Assembly: GCA_042408445.1 (NCBI GenBank)
Contig: JBHORC010000006.1
Span: 62,001-126,000, forward strand
Length of the DNA: 64,000 nucleotides
Direction: 5' to 3'
From: CF-46 sp042408445
GTDB taxonomy: Bacteria > Chloroflexota > Limnocylindria > Limnocylindrales > CSP1-4
The notes beneath the pieces are model-generated. The model was not told the origin of the DNA. It worked only from the letters and a program-made list of their open reading frames with translations, and made no database searches. The translations under genes and the position numbers were made by a program. This document shows, one piece after another, positions 16,072 to 24,055 of this stretch. How positions within the stretch are numbered: the stretch's first letter is position 1; the number at the start of each line of letters is the position of its first letter.

Positions 16072-18389
16072 GACGGACCCGAGAGTCGCAGGTCGACGAG
16101 CCGGGTCCCGAACCGTCGCCGGAGGCGTCGGACGAGCCGGTCCGGGACGACACCGGGTTCGACGAGCTCGGCTTCGTCGACCCACGGGCCGGCGCCGCGG
16201 CGCGTCGCGAGGGTCGTCAGCGCCGTCCCGGACCAGCGCTCGTCGACGGCCACGCCACAGCTCGTCGTCACCTCGACCGACCCGTCCACCCTCGCGACCC
16301 GGACGATCCCGGGCCGATCGAAGGTCGCGACGCCGTCGATCGAGACGACGGATTCGCCCGCGAGAGAACGGCCCCAGTCGTCGACGCGGACGACGCGCAG
16401 CCGGCGTCCGCGGAAGACGAACGCCTGCAGGGAGAGCGTCACCGGTTCAGCGCGGCGGAAGGCGATCGCCGCCGCCCCGCCAGGCCATGCGACCCGCAGG
16501 CGTCCCGGTTCGCCCGGCTCGATGTCCGCCGAGACGGACGCGAGCGGCTCACTGGCGTCGAGCCGTCGCGTGGCCGCGATCGAGACCGCCGCGACGATCC
16601 GACGACCAACCCTCGGTTCGCGCTCTTCGACGTACGGATGGATCGCCGCGTCGTCGACGATGTTGAGGCGCTCACGAACCGGCTCGGACCAGCCCGTCCC
16701 GTCGTAGCCGAGCAGCGCGCGGATCGCGACGGTCCGTTCACCGTCGGAAGCGACGAGGCCGTCCGGGTCGAGCCGACCGCGGCCGATGGCGCGACCGTCC
16801 GCGCGGACGCCGATCGCCGCGGCGCCCTCGCGCAGGCGGACGGGACCGCGCGACGCGACGAGACTGGCTCGAACCTCGAGCTCGTCGACGACCAGGACGA
16901 TCGTCTCGACCGTCGCCACCGTGGTCGCCGGAAGCCGGTAACGCGACCGGATCCAGCCAGGGCCGGCCGACCCCTCGATTGATTCGTTCCGGTGGACGAC
17001 GCCGCCATCGGGGTCGATCGCGACGATCGCTCCGTCCGATCCGGCCGCTGCGCCCGGGAGGACCGGCACGTCGAACGGGAACGCCGAGCGGTAGGCGAGC
17101 TTGCCGTACGTCGCCGCGTAGTCGTGGTCCGCGATGTCCGCGGGATGGCCGATCCGGGCGTTGTGCAGGCGCGTCTCGCCGGTGGCGCCACTCCAGGTGG
17201 CAAGGATCCCGGCGTCCGCCGAGGCGAGGAACCCGGACCGCCCGCTTCCGGCCGGGAGGGAACCGGGCGGCGCCGACCAGAATGGGTGCGTCGCGGGCAT
17301 TGCCAGGGCAAGGAACGCGTGCGCCGCCCAGGCCGACGCACCGGCCGAGACGTAGCCCTCGACCACCTCGGGCCGATGCCCGGCGACGCCGACGCGGAAC
17401 CAGTCCGTCTCGGGATCGATCGCCCCGAGCGCGACCGCGCGTCGCAGGACGCCGCCGGCCAGCACCCGCGCGACACCGGCCTCGAGCGGATCGACGCCGA
17501 GAAACGCGGCCTGGACGAACGGCGCCGCGAGCGCGAAGCGGTACCCAAGCGAGCGCCCGAACAGCGGGAACGAACCATCCGCGGCGAACAGCGGGGCGAC
17601 GCCGGCGAGCCATGTTCGCGCTCGGCGGATCAGGGCATCGCGCCGCGCCGATCGTCGGTCCCCGTCGATCGTCGCCCACCACAGGAGATGCCAGTGGATC
17701 GCCCAGCCGGTGTAGAGATCCAGCGCGTGTCCCGCACCGTCGCGATACCAGCCGTCGCCGGCCGCGTGGGCGTCCATCCAGTCGATGGCTGCGTCGATCG
17801 CCCGGTCGTCCACGGCTCGGCCGGCCGCTCGCCGCAGCAGCGCGGGCAGCACCGGGAAGAGCACCCAGTTGTCCGGCCACAGGTCGCGGCCATCCACCTG
17901 CCCGAGCCAGTCGAGGACGCGGCCGGGCGCCGCGGGGTCCACCGCGCGGAGGGCCTCTTGCATCCGCTCACCGCCCAGCCAGAGCGCCGTCGCGATCTCC
18001 GCCGCCTCGACGATCCGCTGGTCGCGATCGCCGATCGGGCCCCACCACGCGGCGTTCGACGGATTCGTCGCGTCCGCGAGCCCGCGGGCCACGATCGCGG
18101 CGACGTCGTGGCGGCGACCCTCGTGGACGAGCGCCACCGGGTTCGTCCGCTCGTGCAGCCATGCGGCCCACGCGACGGACATCCGGGCGAAGCCCTCGAT
18201 GGACGGCACCTGGTCGCCGACCCGCGCGCCCGGCAGGGACGCCGCCGCAGGTGACCCGCCCGGTGGGATCGATCGGACGAAGCCGTCGGTCAGGCGGGCA
18301 AGGAGGGCGACCCAGTCGGCTCGCGCGGAGAAGTCCGGAACGTAGCCCGGCGCCGCCGAGGCCGGCCCGGGCGCCAATGTCGCCGCCAC
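16068..18389 (-). CDS. DUF2264 protein, probable glycan-active alpha/alpha-barrel
   Basis: The 773-residue protein fits the DUF2264 family: an N-terminal helical barrel (about 30-400; 'WPDNWVLFPVLP', 'WYRDGAGHALDLYTGW', 'YRFALAAPFVQAAF') followed by a beta-rich C-terminal region. Members occur in polysaccharide-utilisation clusters and resemble hydrolases or lyases of unsaturated uronides, but the reaction is unknown. No signal peptide is seen. The GTG at 18389 begins one base after the stop of the LLM gene. Conserved Trp and Asp residues in the barrel suggest a carbohydrate cleft. The sequence is longer than many family members because of the C-terminal domain. Confidence 0.82.
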   Translation of the reverse strand: MAATLAPGPASAAPGYVPDFSARADWVALLARLTDGFVRSIPPGGSPAAASLPGARVGDQVPSIEGFARMSVAWAAWLHERTNPVALVHEGRRHDVAAIVARGLADATNPSNAAWWGPIGDRDQRIVEAAEIATALWLGGERMQEALRAVDPAAPGRVLDWLGQVDGRDLWPDNWVLFPVLPALLRRAAGRAVDDRAIDAAIDWMDAHAAGDGWYRDGAGHALDLYTGWAIHWHLLWWATIDGDRRSARRDALIRRARTWLAGVAPLFAADGSFPLFGRSLGYRFALAAPFVQAAFLGVDPLEAGVARVLAGGVLRRAVALGAIDPETDWFRVGVAGHRPEVVEGYVSAGASAWAAHAFLALAMPATHPFWSAPPGSLPAGSGRSGFLASADAGILATWSGATGETRLHNARIGHPADIADHDYAATYGKLAYRSAFPFDVPVLPGAAAGSDGAIVAIDPDGGVVHRNESIEGSAGPGWIRSRYRLPATTVATVETIVLVVDELEVRASLVASRGPVRLREGAAAIGVRADGRAIGRGRLDPDGLVASDGERTVAIRALLGYDGTGWSEPVRERLNIVDDAAIHPYVEEREPRVGRRIVAAVSIAATRRLDASEPLASVSADIEPGEPGRLRVAWPGGAAAIAFRRAEPVTLSLQAFVFRGRRLRVVRVDDWGRSLAGESVVSIDGVATFDRPGIVRVARVDGSVEVTTSCGVAVDERWSGTALTTLATRRGAGPWVDEAELVEPGVVPDRLVRRLRRRFGTRLVDLRLSGPS

Positions 18390-18390
18390 G

Positions 18391-19374
18391 TCAGCGGAAC
18401 GAGGGCAGGACGTGCTCGGCCAGGAGGCGCAGCTCCGACTCGAGCACCTCGTGCGGCAGGCCGGCAAAGAACAGGCGGCAGATCAGCTCGTCCGGTCCGT
18501 ACGCCTCGTCGAGCCGTCGAATGGCGGCCACGCACGTCGCGGGGCTACCGACGATGAACCGTCCGTCCGCGAGGCGGTCCAATCGATCGGTCGGCGTCGC
18601 GTCCGCGTTCCCGACGAGTGGGTGCGACCAGCCGCCGCCGTACTCGTCGCGGTAGTTGACGAGGAGATGTCGCTCCGCGAGCGCCCATGCCGCCTCGTCG
18701 GTCTCGGCGATGACGACCTCGCGGGTCAGGGGACGCCGGACGGTTGCGGGGTCGCGACCCGCGGCGACGAGCGCGGCGTCGTACTCCCCGCGGAGGCGGA
18801 GGAGACGGTCGAGGTCGGCGGTCGGCCCGGGGACCCACGCGTCGGCGATCGTCGCGGCTCGCTGAATCGTCTTCGGGCCCCAGCCACCGAGCCAGATCGG
18901 CGGCGGCGGCTCTGGCAGCGGCTCGATTCGGCCGACGGCGCGGAACGCCGGACCGGCATGGTCGACCGATTCGCCCGCCCAAAGGGCGCGGATCAGCGCG
19001 ACGGCTTCCTCCAATCGTGCGCCGCGGCCGTCGAGCGCGGCGTCGTGGAGTGCGAACTCGTCCGGCCGATAGCCGATCGCGAGCCCGAGGACGAACCGGC
19101 CCTTCGAGATCCCCTGGACCACGGCGACGTCCTCGGCGAGCCGAACGGGCTGGTAGAACGGCAGGACGATCACATCGGTCCCGAGGACGAGTCGCTCGGT
19201 CCGGGCAGCGATCGCGGCCAGGACGACGATCGGCGACGGCCAGTAGTGGTCGCGAACGCCGTGATGCTCCTCGAGCCAGACCGAATCGAAGCCGAGCTGC
19301 TCGGCGAGGACGGCCTCGTCGATCGCGTCCTGGAAGCGCGTGCCGCCTTCGCTGGGGATGAAGCCGAATCTCAT
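18391..19374 (-). CDS. LLM-class flavin-dependent oxidoreductase
   Basis: Luciferase-like monooxygenase family, 327 residues, using FMN or F420. Typical features are 'EQLGFDSVWLEEHHGVRDHYWPS' early, 'LGLAIGYRPDEFA', and 'PPPIWLGGWGPKTIQRAA'. The reaction cannot be named. Position within the sugar operon suggests oxidation of a pathway intermediate, or cleavage of a modification. ATGA overlap with the isomerase-like gene upstream shows tight coupling. The start ATG at 19374 gives the expected short strand 'MRFGFIPSEGG'. Confidence 0.88.
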   Translation of the reverse strand: MRFGFIPSEGGTRFQDAIDEAVLAEQLGFDSVWLEEHHGVRDHYWPSPIVVLAAIAARTERLVLGTDVIVLPFYQPVRLAEDVAVVQGISKGRFVLGLAIGYRPDEFALHDAALDGRGARLEEAVALIRALWAGESVDHAGPAFRAVGRIEPLPEPPPPIWLGGWGPKTIQRAATIADAWVPGPTADLDRLLRLRGEYDAALVAAGRDPATVRRPLTREVVIAETDEAAWALAERHLLVNYRDEYGGGWSHPLVGNADATPTDRLDRLADGRFIVGSPATCVAAIRRLDEAYGPDELICRLFFAGLPHEVLESELRLLAEHVLPSFR

Positions 19375-20300
19375 CGGTGCCGGACGCTGGCTGCGGCGAG
19401 CGAGGCGCGCGCCGGCCGGATCTCCCGGGCAGCGGCGCGGAGCCAGGCGAGCGATGCGGGGAACGCGATCTCGGCCGGGGCGAGGCGCTCGTCCCAGGCG
19501 CGTTCCCACTCCAGGCTCACGACGGGCGGCCCGCCGGCGACCGGTGCAGGCCGTATTGGGCCGGCGCCGGCGCCCACCCCGGCCCCCGCCAGCAGTCCGA
19601 GCACTTCACTGATCGGCACGTCGCCGTCGCCGAGGTCGCAGAGCTGCCACGTCCCGTCGCGACCCGTGCCGTCCTTGACCTGGGTCCAGGCGATCCGGCC
19701 CAGATACGTCTCGAACCCGACGGCGGGCGGCTCCCCGGCGGCCCACGCGTTGCCGACGTCCCAGACGACCGCGAGCCGATCGTCGTCGACCGCGGCGAGG
19801 ATCGGCTGCAGATCGACCGCCCGGACGAGGTCGTCGTGCGGCTCGATCGCGAGACCCACGCCGCTGCCGGCCGTTCGATCAAGCGCCGCGGCAACGCCTT
19901 CGATGGCTCGCGCGATCCGCGTTTCGCGCGACGCATCGTCGTTCGCGACGCCGAGGAAGATCCGGACCCAGGGCGCATCGAGGTCGCGGGCAAGGCCGAC
20001 GTGCGCCTCGATCGCGTCCAAGGACCCGCGGACGACGGACGGATCGGCGGTGACAAGATTCGGATACGAGGTCACGGCAACCGAGCGGAGCCCCGCGTCA
20101 GCGACCGCCGTCCGGAGCGCCGCACGACGGCCTGCGCTCCAGGCAGTCCGGACGGTTCCGTCGTTCCCGCCGCGCCACTCGATGCCGTCGAACCCGATCT
20201 GCCCGACGCGCGCGACGACGGTCGCGGCGTCCCACTCCGGACACCCGAGCGTGCTGACGGCCCAACGGACGACGAACCCCGCCTCCATCCTTGACATCAT
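19371..20300 (-). CDS. Sugar phosphate isomerase/epimerase-like TIM barrel
   Basis: Xylose isomerase-like barrel of the AP-endonuclease-2 superfamily, 309 residues. Metal-ligand positions appear in 'GLAIEPHDDLV' (Glu), 'VVWDVGNAWAAG' (Asp) and 'WTQVKDGTGRD' (His replaced by Lys-Asp context), with a final Glu in 'VSLEWERAW'. It is the first gene of the minus operon and divergent from the GntR gene, with a shared operator between them. Several starts are possible: ATG at 20300, 20297 or 20288. The last fits if TATGAT at 20297-20302 (minus) is a -10 box of a leaderless transcript. The substrate is probably a ketose or inosose of the pathway. Confidence 0.82.
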   Translation of the reverse strand: MMSRMEAGFVVRWAVSTLGCPEWDAATVVARVGQIGFDGIEWRGGNDGTVRTAWSAGRRAALRTAVADAGLRSVAVTSYPNLVTADPSVVRGSLDAIEAHVGLARDLDAPWVRIFLGVANDDASRETRIARAIEGVAAALDRTAGSGVGLAIEPHDDLVRAVDLQPILAAVDDDRLAVVWDVGNAWAAGEPPAVGFETYLGRIAWTQVKDGTGRDGTWQLCDLGDGDVPISEVLGLLAGAGVGAGAGPIRPAPVAGGPPVVSLEWERAWDERLAPAEIAFPASLAWLRAAAREIRPARASLAAASVRHR

Positions 20301-20319
20301 ACGTCCTACGAATTAGCGT
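20291..20319 (+). promoter_or_regulatory. Promoter of the GntR-glp operon
   Basis: A perfect TTGACA (20291-20296) is followed after 17 bases by TAGCGT (20314-20319). Transcription would start near 20326, six bases before the operator palindrome. The -35 box lies within the first codons of the divergent isomerase-like gene. Confidence 0.6.
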
Positions 20320-20331
20320 CCGGCTGTCATC

Positions 20332-20345
20332 GTGGTCTAGACCAC
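20332..20345. promoter_or_regulatory. Perfect HutC-type GntR operator
   Basis: GTGGTCTAGACCAC is a perfect 14-bp palindrome between the divergent operons. Its core GTCTAGAC fits the GTmTAkAC consensus described for HutC-subfamily GntR regulators. It is 20 bases upstream of a GntR/UTRA gene, making autoregulation and joint control of both operons likely. Confidence 0.75.
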
Positions 20346-20364
20346 ACCGTCACCGGGAGTCCTC

Positions 20365-21213
20365 GTGCCCCGATCCGCCGCGGTTGTCACCGCCGCCGCT
20401 CCGGGAACCCTGACACCGTCGCGGACGCCTCGGAGGGACGCGCCCAAGCGGTTGCGCGGGCCGCAGCGGCGCGAGACCGCCACGTTCCCCCTCGGCCTCC
20501 GACCGCCACAGGCGGCCTGGCTCCGGATCGAGGAGGAGCTCGCCGCGCGCATCGAGGGCGGAACGATCCCGGCGGGCGACCGGCTTCCCGGGGAGCGCGA
20601 GATCCGCGACGAGTTCGGGGTGAGCCGGATGACGGTTCGCCAGGCGCTGGCGCGGCTCGAGCAGCGCGGGCTCGTCGTTCGCCGGCGAAGTGTGGGGACC
20701 TTCGTCGCCGAGCCGCGCTTCCGACAGAGCGTCACGGTCCTCCGCGGCTTCTTCGACGAGTTGGCCGCCCAGGGGACGATCGCGATCTCGAGGCTCCTGT
20801 CCGTGGAGGAGTCGGTGCCCTCGCCCAGCGTCGCCGCCGCGCTGGACCTCGGACCCGGCGAGACGGTCTACACGGTGACCCGGGTGCGGTCTGCGAGCTC
20901 GGTCCCGATCGTCCTCGAGCGGTCGCACTTTCCTGCTGCGATCGTGCCCGGGCTGCCCACCGAGGACCTCGAGCACGGCTCCATCTACCGGCTCATGGAG
21001 CGGCGCTACGACGCGCGCCCCGTCCGAGCCAGCCAGTCATTCGAAGCCGTCGCCGCCGACGCGTACGAGGCGCAGGTCCTCGCGGTCGCGGTCGGCAGCC
21101 CGCTGATGCGGGTCGACCGGACGTCGTGGGACGCGCGGGGTCGGGCGGTCGAGCAGGCACAGGACCTCCATCGCGCGGACCGGAGCCGGTTCGTGACGGA
21201 GCTCCGGCTGTGA
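20365..21213 (+). CDS. GntR/UTRA regulator of the divergent catabolic operons
   Basis: The 282-residue regulator has an Arg/Pro-rich N-terminal extension of about 45 residues, a winged helix ('LPGEREIRDEFGVSRMTVRQAL', about 72-93) and a UTRA domain (about 120-275). It belongs to the HutC subfamily. A GGGAG site (20355-20359) sits five bases before the GTG. The perfect palindrome 20332-20345 immediately upstream is the probable binding site. Its stop overlaps the GTG of the glycerol-phosphate dehydrogenase fusion, so regulator and enzymes are translated together. The effector is probably a phosphorylated intermediate; none is known. Confidence 0.92.
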   Translation: MPRSAAVVTAAAPGTLTPSRTPRRDAPKRLRGPQRRETATFPLGLRPPQAAWLRIEEELAARIEGGTIPAGDRLPGEREIRDEFGVSRMTVRQALARLEQRGLVVRRRSVGTFVAEPRFRQSVTVLRGFFDELAAQGTIAISRLLSVEESVPSPSVAAALDLGPGETVYTVTRVRSASSVPIVLERSHFPAAIVPGLPTEDLEHGSIYRLMERRYDARPVRASQSFEAVAADAYEAQVLAVAVGSPLMRVDRTSWDARGRAVEQAQDLHRADRSRFVTELRL

Positions 21214-23591
21214 ACCCCGGCTCCGAGGCGCTGGCCGCATCGGCCGGCGACGGGTCCAGGCCGACACCCGGAACGGTCGACGCCGTCGTCATCGGTGGCG
21301 GTGTCGTCGGGTGCGCGATCCTGCGCGAGCTCGCGATTCGGGGCATCGACGCGATCCTGCTCGAGGCCGAACCGGACATCGGCGAGGGCGCGAGCAAGGC
21401 GAACAGCGCGATCCTGCACACCGGCTTCGATGCGAAGCCCGGGACGATCGAGGCCCGACTGCTCCGCCGAGCCGGCGAGCTCTGGCCCGAGCGGCTCGAG
21501 GAGCTGGGTGTGCCGGCCCTCGCCTGTGGCGCCCTGATGCTCGCGCGAACCGACGCTGAGGCGGGCGGCCTGACGGAGATCGCCGCGCTCGCGACGGCGA
21601 ACGGTGTCGCCAGCGAGACCCTCGCCCGCGGCGCCCTTCGCGATCTCGCCCCGTACGTCACCCCCGATGCGGTCGCCGCGCTCCACGTTCCCGGCGAAGG
21701 GATCGTCGACCCGTTCTGGCTCACCCGCGCATTCGCGGAGACTGCGATCGCCGCGGGCGCCGTCGTGCGACGTTGCGCCCGCGTGGTCGCCCTTGACGTC
21801 GACGCTGACGGCGTCGAGATCGCGCTCACGGACGGCTTCCGGCTGCGTGCCCGCCAGGCATTCGATGCGGCGGGGCTCTGGGCGGACGACGTCTCCGCGC
21901 TCGCTGGCGACACGAGCTTCCACCTCACGCCGCGAAAGGGACAGTTCCTCGTGAGCGAGCTCACCGGCGGCGTCGACCGGATCGTGCTGCCGATCCCCGG
22001 CCCGCTGGGCAAGGGGATGCTCGTCACGCCGATCGTCTTCGGTGGCGTCCTGCTCGGGCCGACCGCCGAGGACGGCACGGACAAGCTCGACCGATCGACC
22101 GACGAGGCCGGGCGGCAGCGGATCCTCGAGTCGTGCCGAGGGCTCGTCCCGGCGGTCGACGAGATGGTCCCGATCCGCCGGTTCGCCGGCGTCCGTGCCG
22201 TGTCGTCGACCGGTGACTACGTGATCCGCCCGTCGACCGCGGGCGACCGCCTCACGATCGTCGCCGGCATCCGGTCGACCGGGATCAGCGCGTCGCCGGC
22301 GATCGCGGAGCTCGCGGTCGAGATCGCGAGCACCGCCCGCGGCTGGCGGCGACGGCCGGCGGCGAGCGGCGCTGCGAGTTCGACGACGGACGCCGGGCCC
22401 GCGTTCGACGAGGACGCCGGGGTCGTCGTCTGCGTCTGTCGGTCCGTCGGCGCGGCGGAGGTCGCAGCCGCCTTCGCGGGACCGGTCCCGGCGACGACGA
22501 CCGACGCGGTCAAGCGGCGGTGCGGCGCCGGGTTCGGGGACTGCCAGGGAAACCGTTGCCTCGCGGAGGTGATCGACCGCGTCGCGACGGCGAACGGGGT
22601 CAAGCCGAGCGCCGTCGAGAAGGGGCTGGCGGGCTCCTGGCTGATCGCGGCCACGGGGACCGGCACGCGTTCCGGCGACGCCCGCGACGCCTGGCCGAGC
22701 CGTGCCAACGAACCGTTCGATGTCGTCGTCGCGGGCGCTGGCCCGGCGGGGATCTCCGCGGCAATGGCCTGCGCCGAAGCCGGCCTGGACGTCGCCGTCG
22801 TGGAGCGCGCATCCCGCGCCGGCGGCTGGCTGCTGGCCCTGCCCGCGTCATCGCTCCAGGCCGCCGAGCAGGCCGCGCTCGCGGCGTTCGACCTCCTCGT
22901 CGGAGCCGGTCGGATGACGTTCGTCCGCTCGGCGACGATCGTCGGGCTCGCGTCGGAGACGGAGGCGGCGGGTGGTGTCGCGTGGAGCGCCGATGTCCAG
23001 ACGGCGACCGGCAGCAGGAGTCTCGAGGCCCGCGCTGTGGTCCTCGCGACGGGCGGGTACGTGACGCCGCGGGAACACCTGGGCGTGGATGGGGCGCGAC
23101 CGGCCGGCGTCATGACCGCAGATTTCGTGACTGACGCCCTCGATCGGGGATGGCTCCCGACGCGGCGGGCGGTCGTCGTCGGCGACGGCCGGCTCGCGCT
23201 CGCGACGGCGGACCGCCTTCGTGCGGCCGGCACGGAGATCGCCGCGACCGTCCGCCGTTCAGGCGGCAACGATGGCGGCGAGGTGACCGCGCTCCGCGGC
23301 CTCCGACGGGTCGAGAGCGTCCGCTTTGCCGACCGCGAGGTCGACGCCGACGCGATCGTCTTCGCCGACGCCCTTCGGCCGTCGTCGTTCCTGCTCCGCG
23401 GCCTGGGGATCGGCGACGACCGACCGGGCGTCCCGATGCCCGCCGACCCCTCGGGCGCGCTTCCGCTGCCCGGTCTGTGGGCGGCCGGCACCTCCGTGAC
23501 ACCGGACGTCGACCACGCCACCTCGCTGGAGGACGGCCGGCGCGTGGGGATGGCGGTCGCGGCGAGCGTCGCAGTCGGAGTGCGGCGATGA
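21210..23591 (+). CDS. Glycerol-3-phosphate dehydrogenase / BFD 2Fe-2S / FAD-NAD oxidoreductase fusion
   Basis: A 793-residue flavoprotein made of three normally separate parts. Residues about 22-395 are GlpA/GlpO-like: FAD loop 'AVVIGGGVVGCAIL', 'GEGASKANSAILHTGFD' and a C-terminal 'GVRAVSSTGDYVI'. Residues about 405-455 are a BFD-like 2Fe-2S domain with 'VCVCRSVG' and 'CGAGFGDCQGNRC'. From about 500 a second Rossmann unit ('VVVAGAGPAGISAAMACAEAG') resembles the pyridine-nucleotide oxidoreductase that elsewhere is a separate GlpB-like subunit. Electrons from G3P could pass via the cluster to NAD or a quinone partner. It overlaps the GntR and SRPBCC genes by four bases each. Related opine/cyanide-forming oxidases are alternatives, but the GlpK neighbour favours G3P. 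Confidence 0.85.
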   Translation: MNPGSEALAASAGDGSRPTPGTVDAVVIGGGVVGCAILRELAIRGIDAILLEAEPDIGEGASKANSAILHTGFDAKPGTIEARLLRRAGELWPERLEELGVPALACGALMLARTDAEAGGLTEIAALATANGVASETLARGALRDLAPYVTPDAVAALHVPGEGIVDPFWLTRAFAETAIAAGAVVRRCARVVALDVDADGVEIALTDGFRLRARQAFDAAGLWADDVSALAGDTSFHLTPRKGQFLVSELTGGVDRIVLPIPGPLGKGMLVTPIVFGGVLLGPTAEDGTDKLDRSTDEAGRQRILESCRGLVPAVDEMVPIRRFAGVRAVSSTGDYVIRPSTAGDRLTIVAGIRSTGISASPAIAELAVEIASTARGWRRRPAASGAASSTTDAGPAFDEDAGVVVCVCRSVGAAEVAAAFAGPVPATTTDAVKRRCGAGFGDCQGNRCLAEVIDRVATANGVKPSAVEKGLAGSWLIAATGTGTRSGDARDAWPSRANEPFDVVVAGAGPAGISAAMACAEAGLDVAVVERASRAGGWLLALPASSLQAAEQAALAAFDLLVGAGRMTFVRSATIVGLASETEAAGGVAWSADVQTATGSRSLEARAVVLATGGYVTPREHLGVDGARPAGVMTADFVTDALDRGWLPTRRAVVVGDGRLALATADRLRAAGTEIAATVRRSGGNDGGEVTALRGLRRVESVRFADREVDADAIVFADALRPSSFLLRGLGIGDDRPGVPMPADPSGALPLPGLWAAGTSVTPDVDHATSLEDGRRVGMAVAASVAVGVRR

Positions 23592-24055
23592 GCCTCGTCG
23601 CCGAGGAAACCGTTCGCGTCGCCGCGTCGATCGACCGCATCTGGGGCGTGTTCGACGACCCGGCGGCGCTCGCCCGCGTGCTGCCCGGCTGCGAGTCGCT
23701 CGAGACGATCGGAGCGGACGCGTACCGGGGCGTCCTCGCGACGAAGCTCCAGTTCCTCACGATCCGCGCCGAGGTCACCGCCCGGATCCTCGATCGCCGG
23801 CCGCCGGACGCGCTCCGGCTGGACCTCGACGGGCGGCCGCGCGGCCTTGCGGGCGGCTTCCGTGCCTCGATCCCGATCGATCTCGCTCCCGATGGCGACG
23901 CGACGACGATCCACTACCGCCTCGATCTCACGACAAGCGGCCGGCTGGCGAGCTTCGGCGCGCCGATCCTCCGCGACTCGTTCCGGCGGCAGGTGTCGAC
24001 CCTCGTCGCCAATCTCGAGCGCGAGCTCCAGCCGCCGGCCGGCGGCGACCGATGA
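23588..24055 (+). CDS. SRPBCC / CoxG-like protein
   Basis: The 155-residue protein fits the CoxG branch of the SRPBCC fold: 'EETVRVAASIDRIWGVFDDPAALARVLPGCESLE' at the N-terminus is diagnostic, with later 'YRLDLTTSGRLASFG'. CoxG proteins help recruit or mature CO dehydrogenase-type enzymes at the membrane, but many homologues bind small ligands. No xanthine or CO dehydrogenase gene is present, so a maturation or ligand-binding role for the neighbouring flavo-iron-sulfur enzyme is an inference. It overlaps both neighbours by four bases. Confidence 0.87.
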   Translation: MSLVAEETVRVAASIDRIWGVFDDPAALARVLPGCESLETIGADAYRGVLATKLQFLTIRAEVTARILDRRPPDALRLDLDGRPRGLAGGFRASIPIDLAPDGDATTIHYRLDLTTSGRLASFGAPILRDSFRRQVSTLVANLERELQPPAGGDR

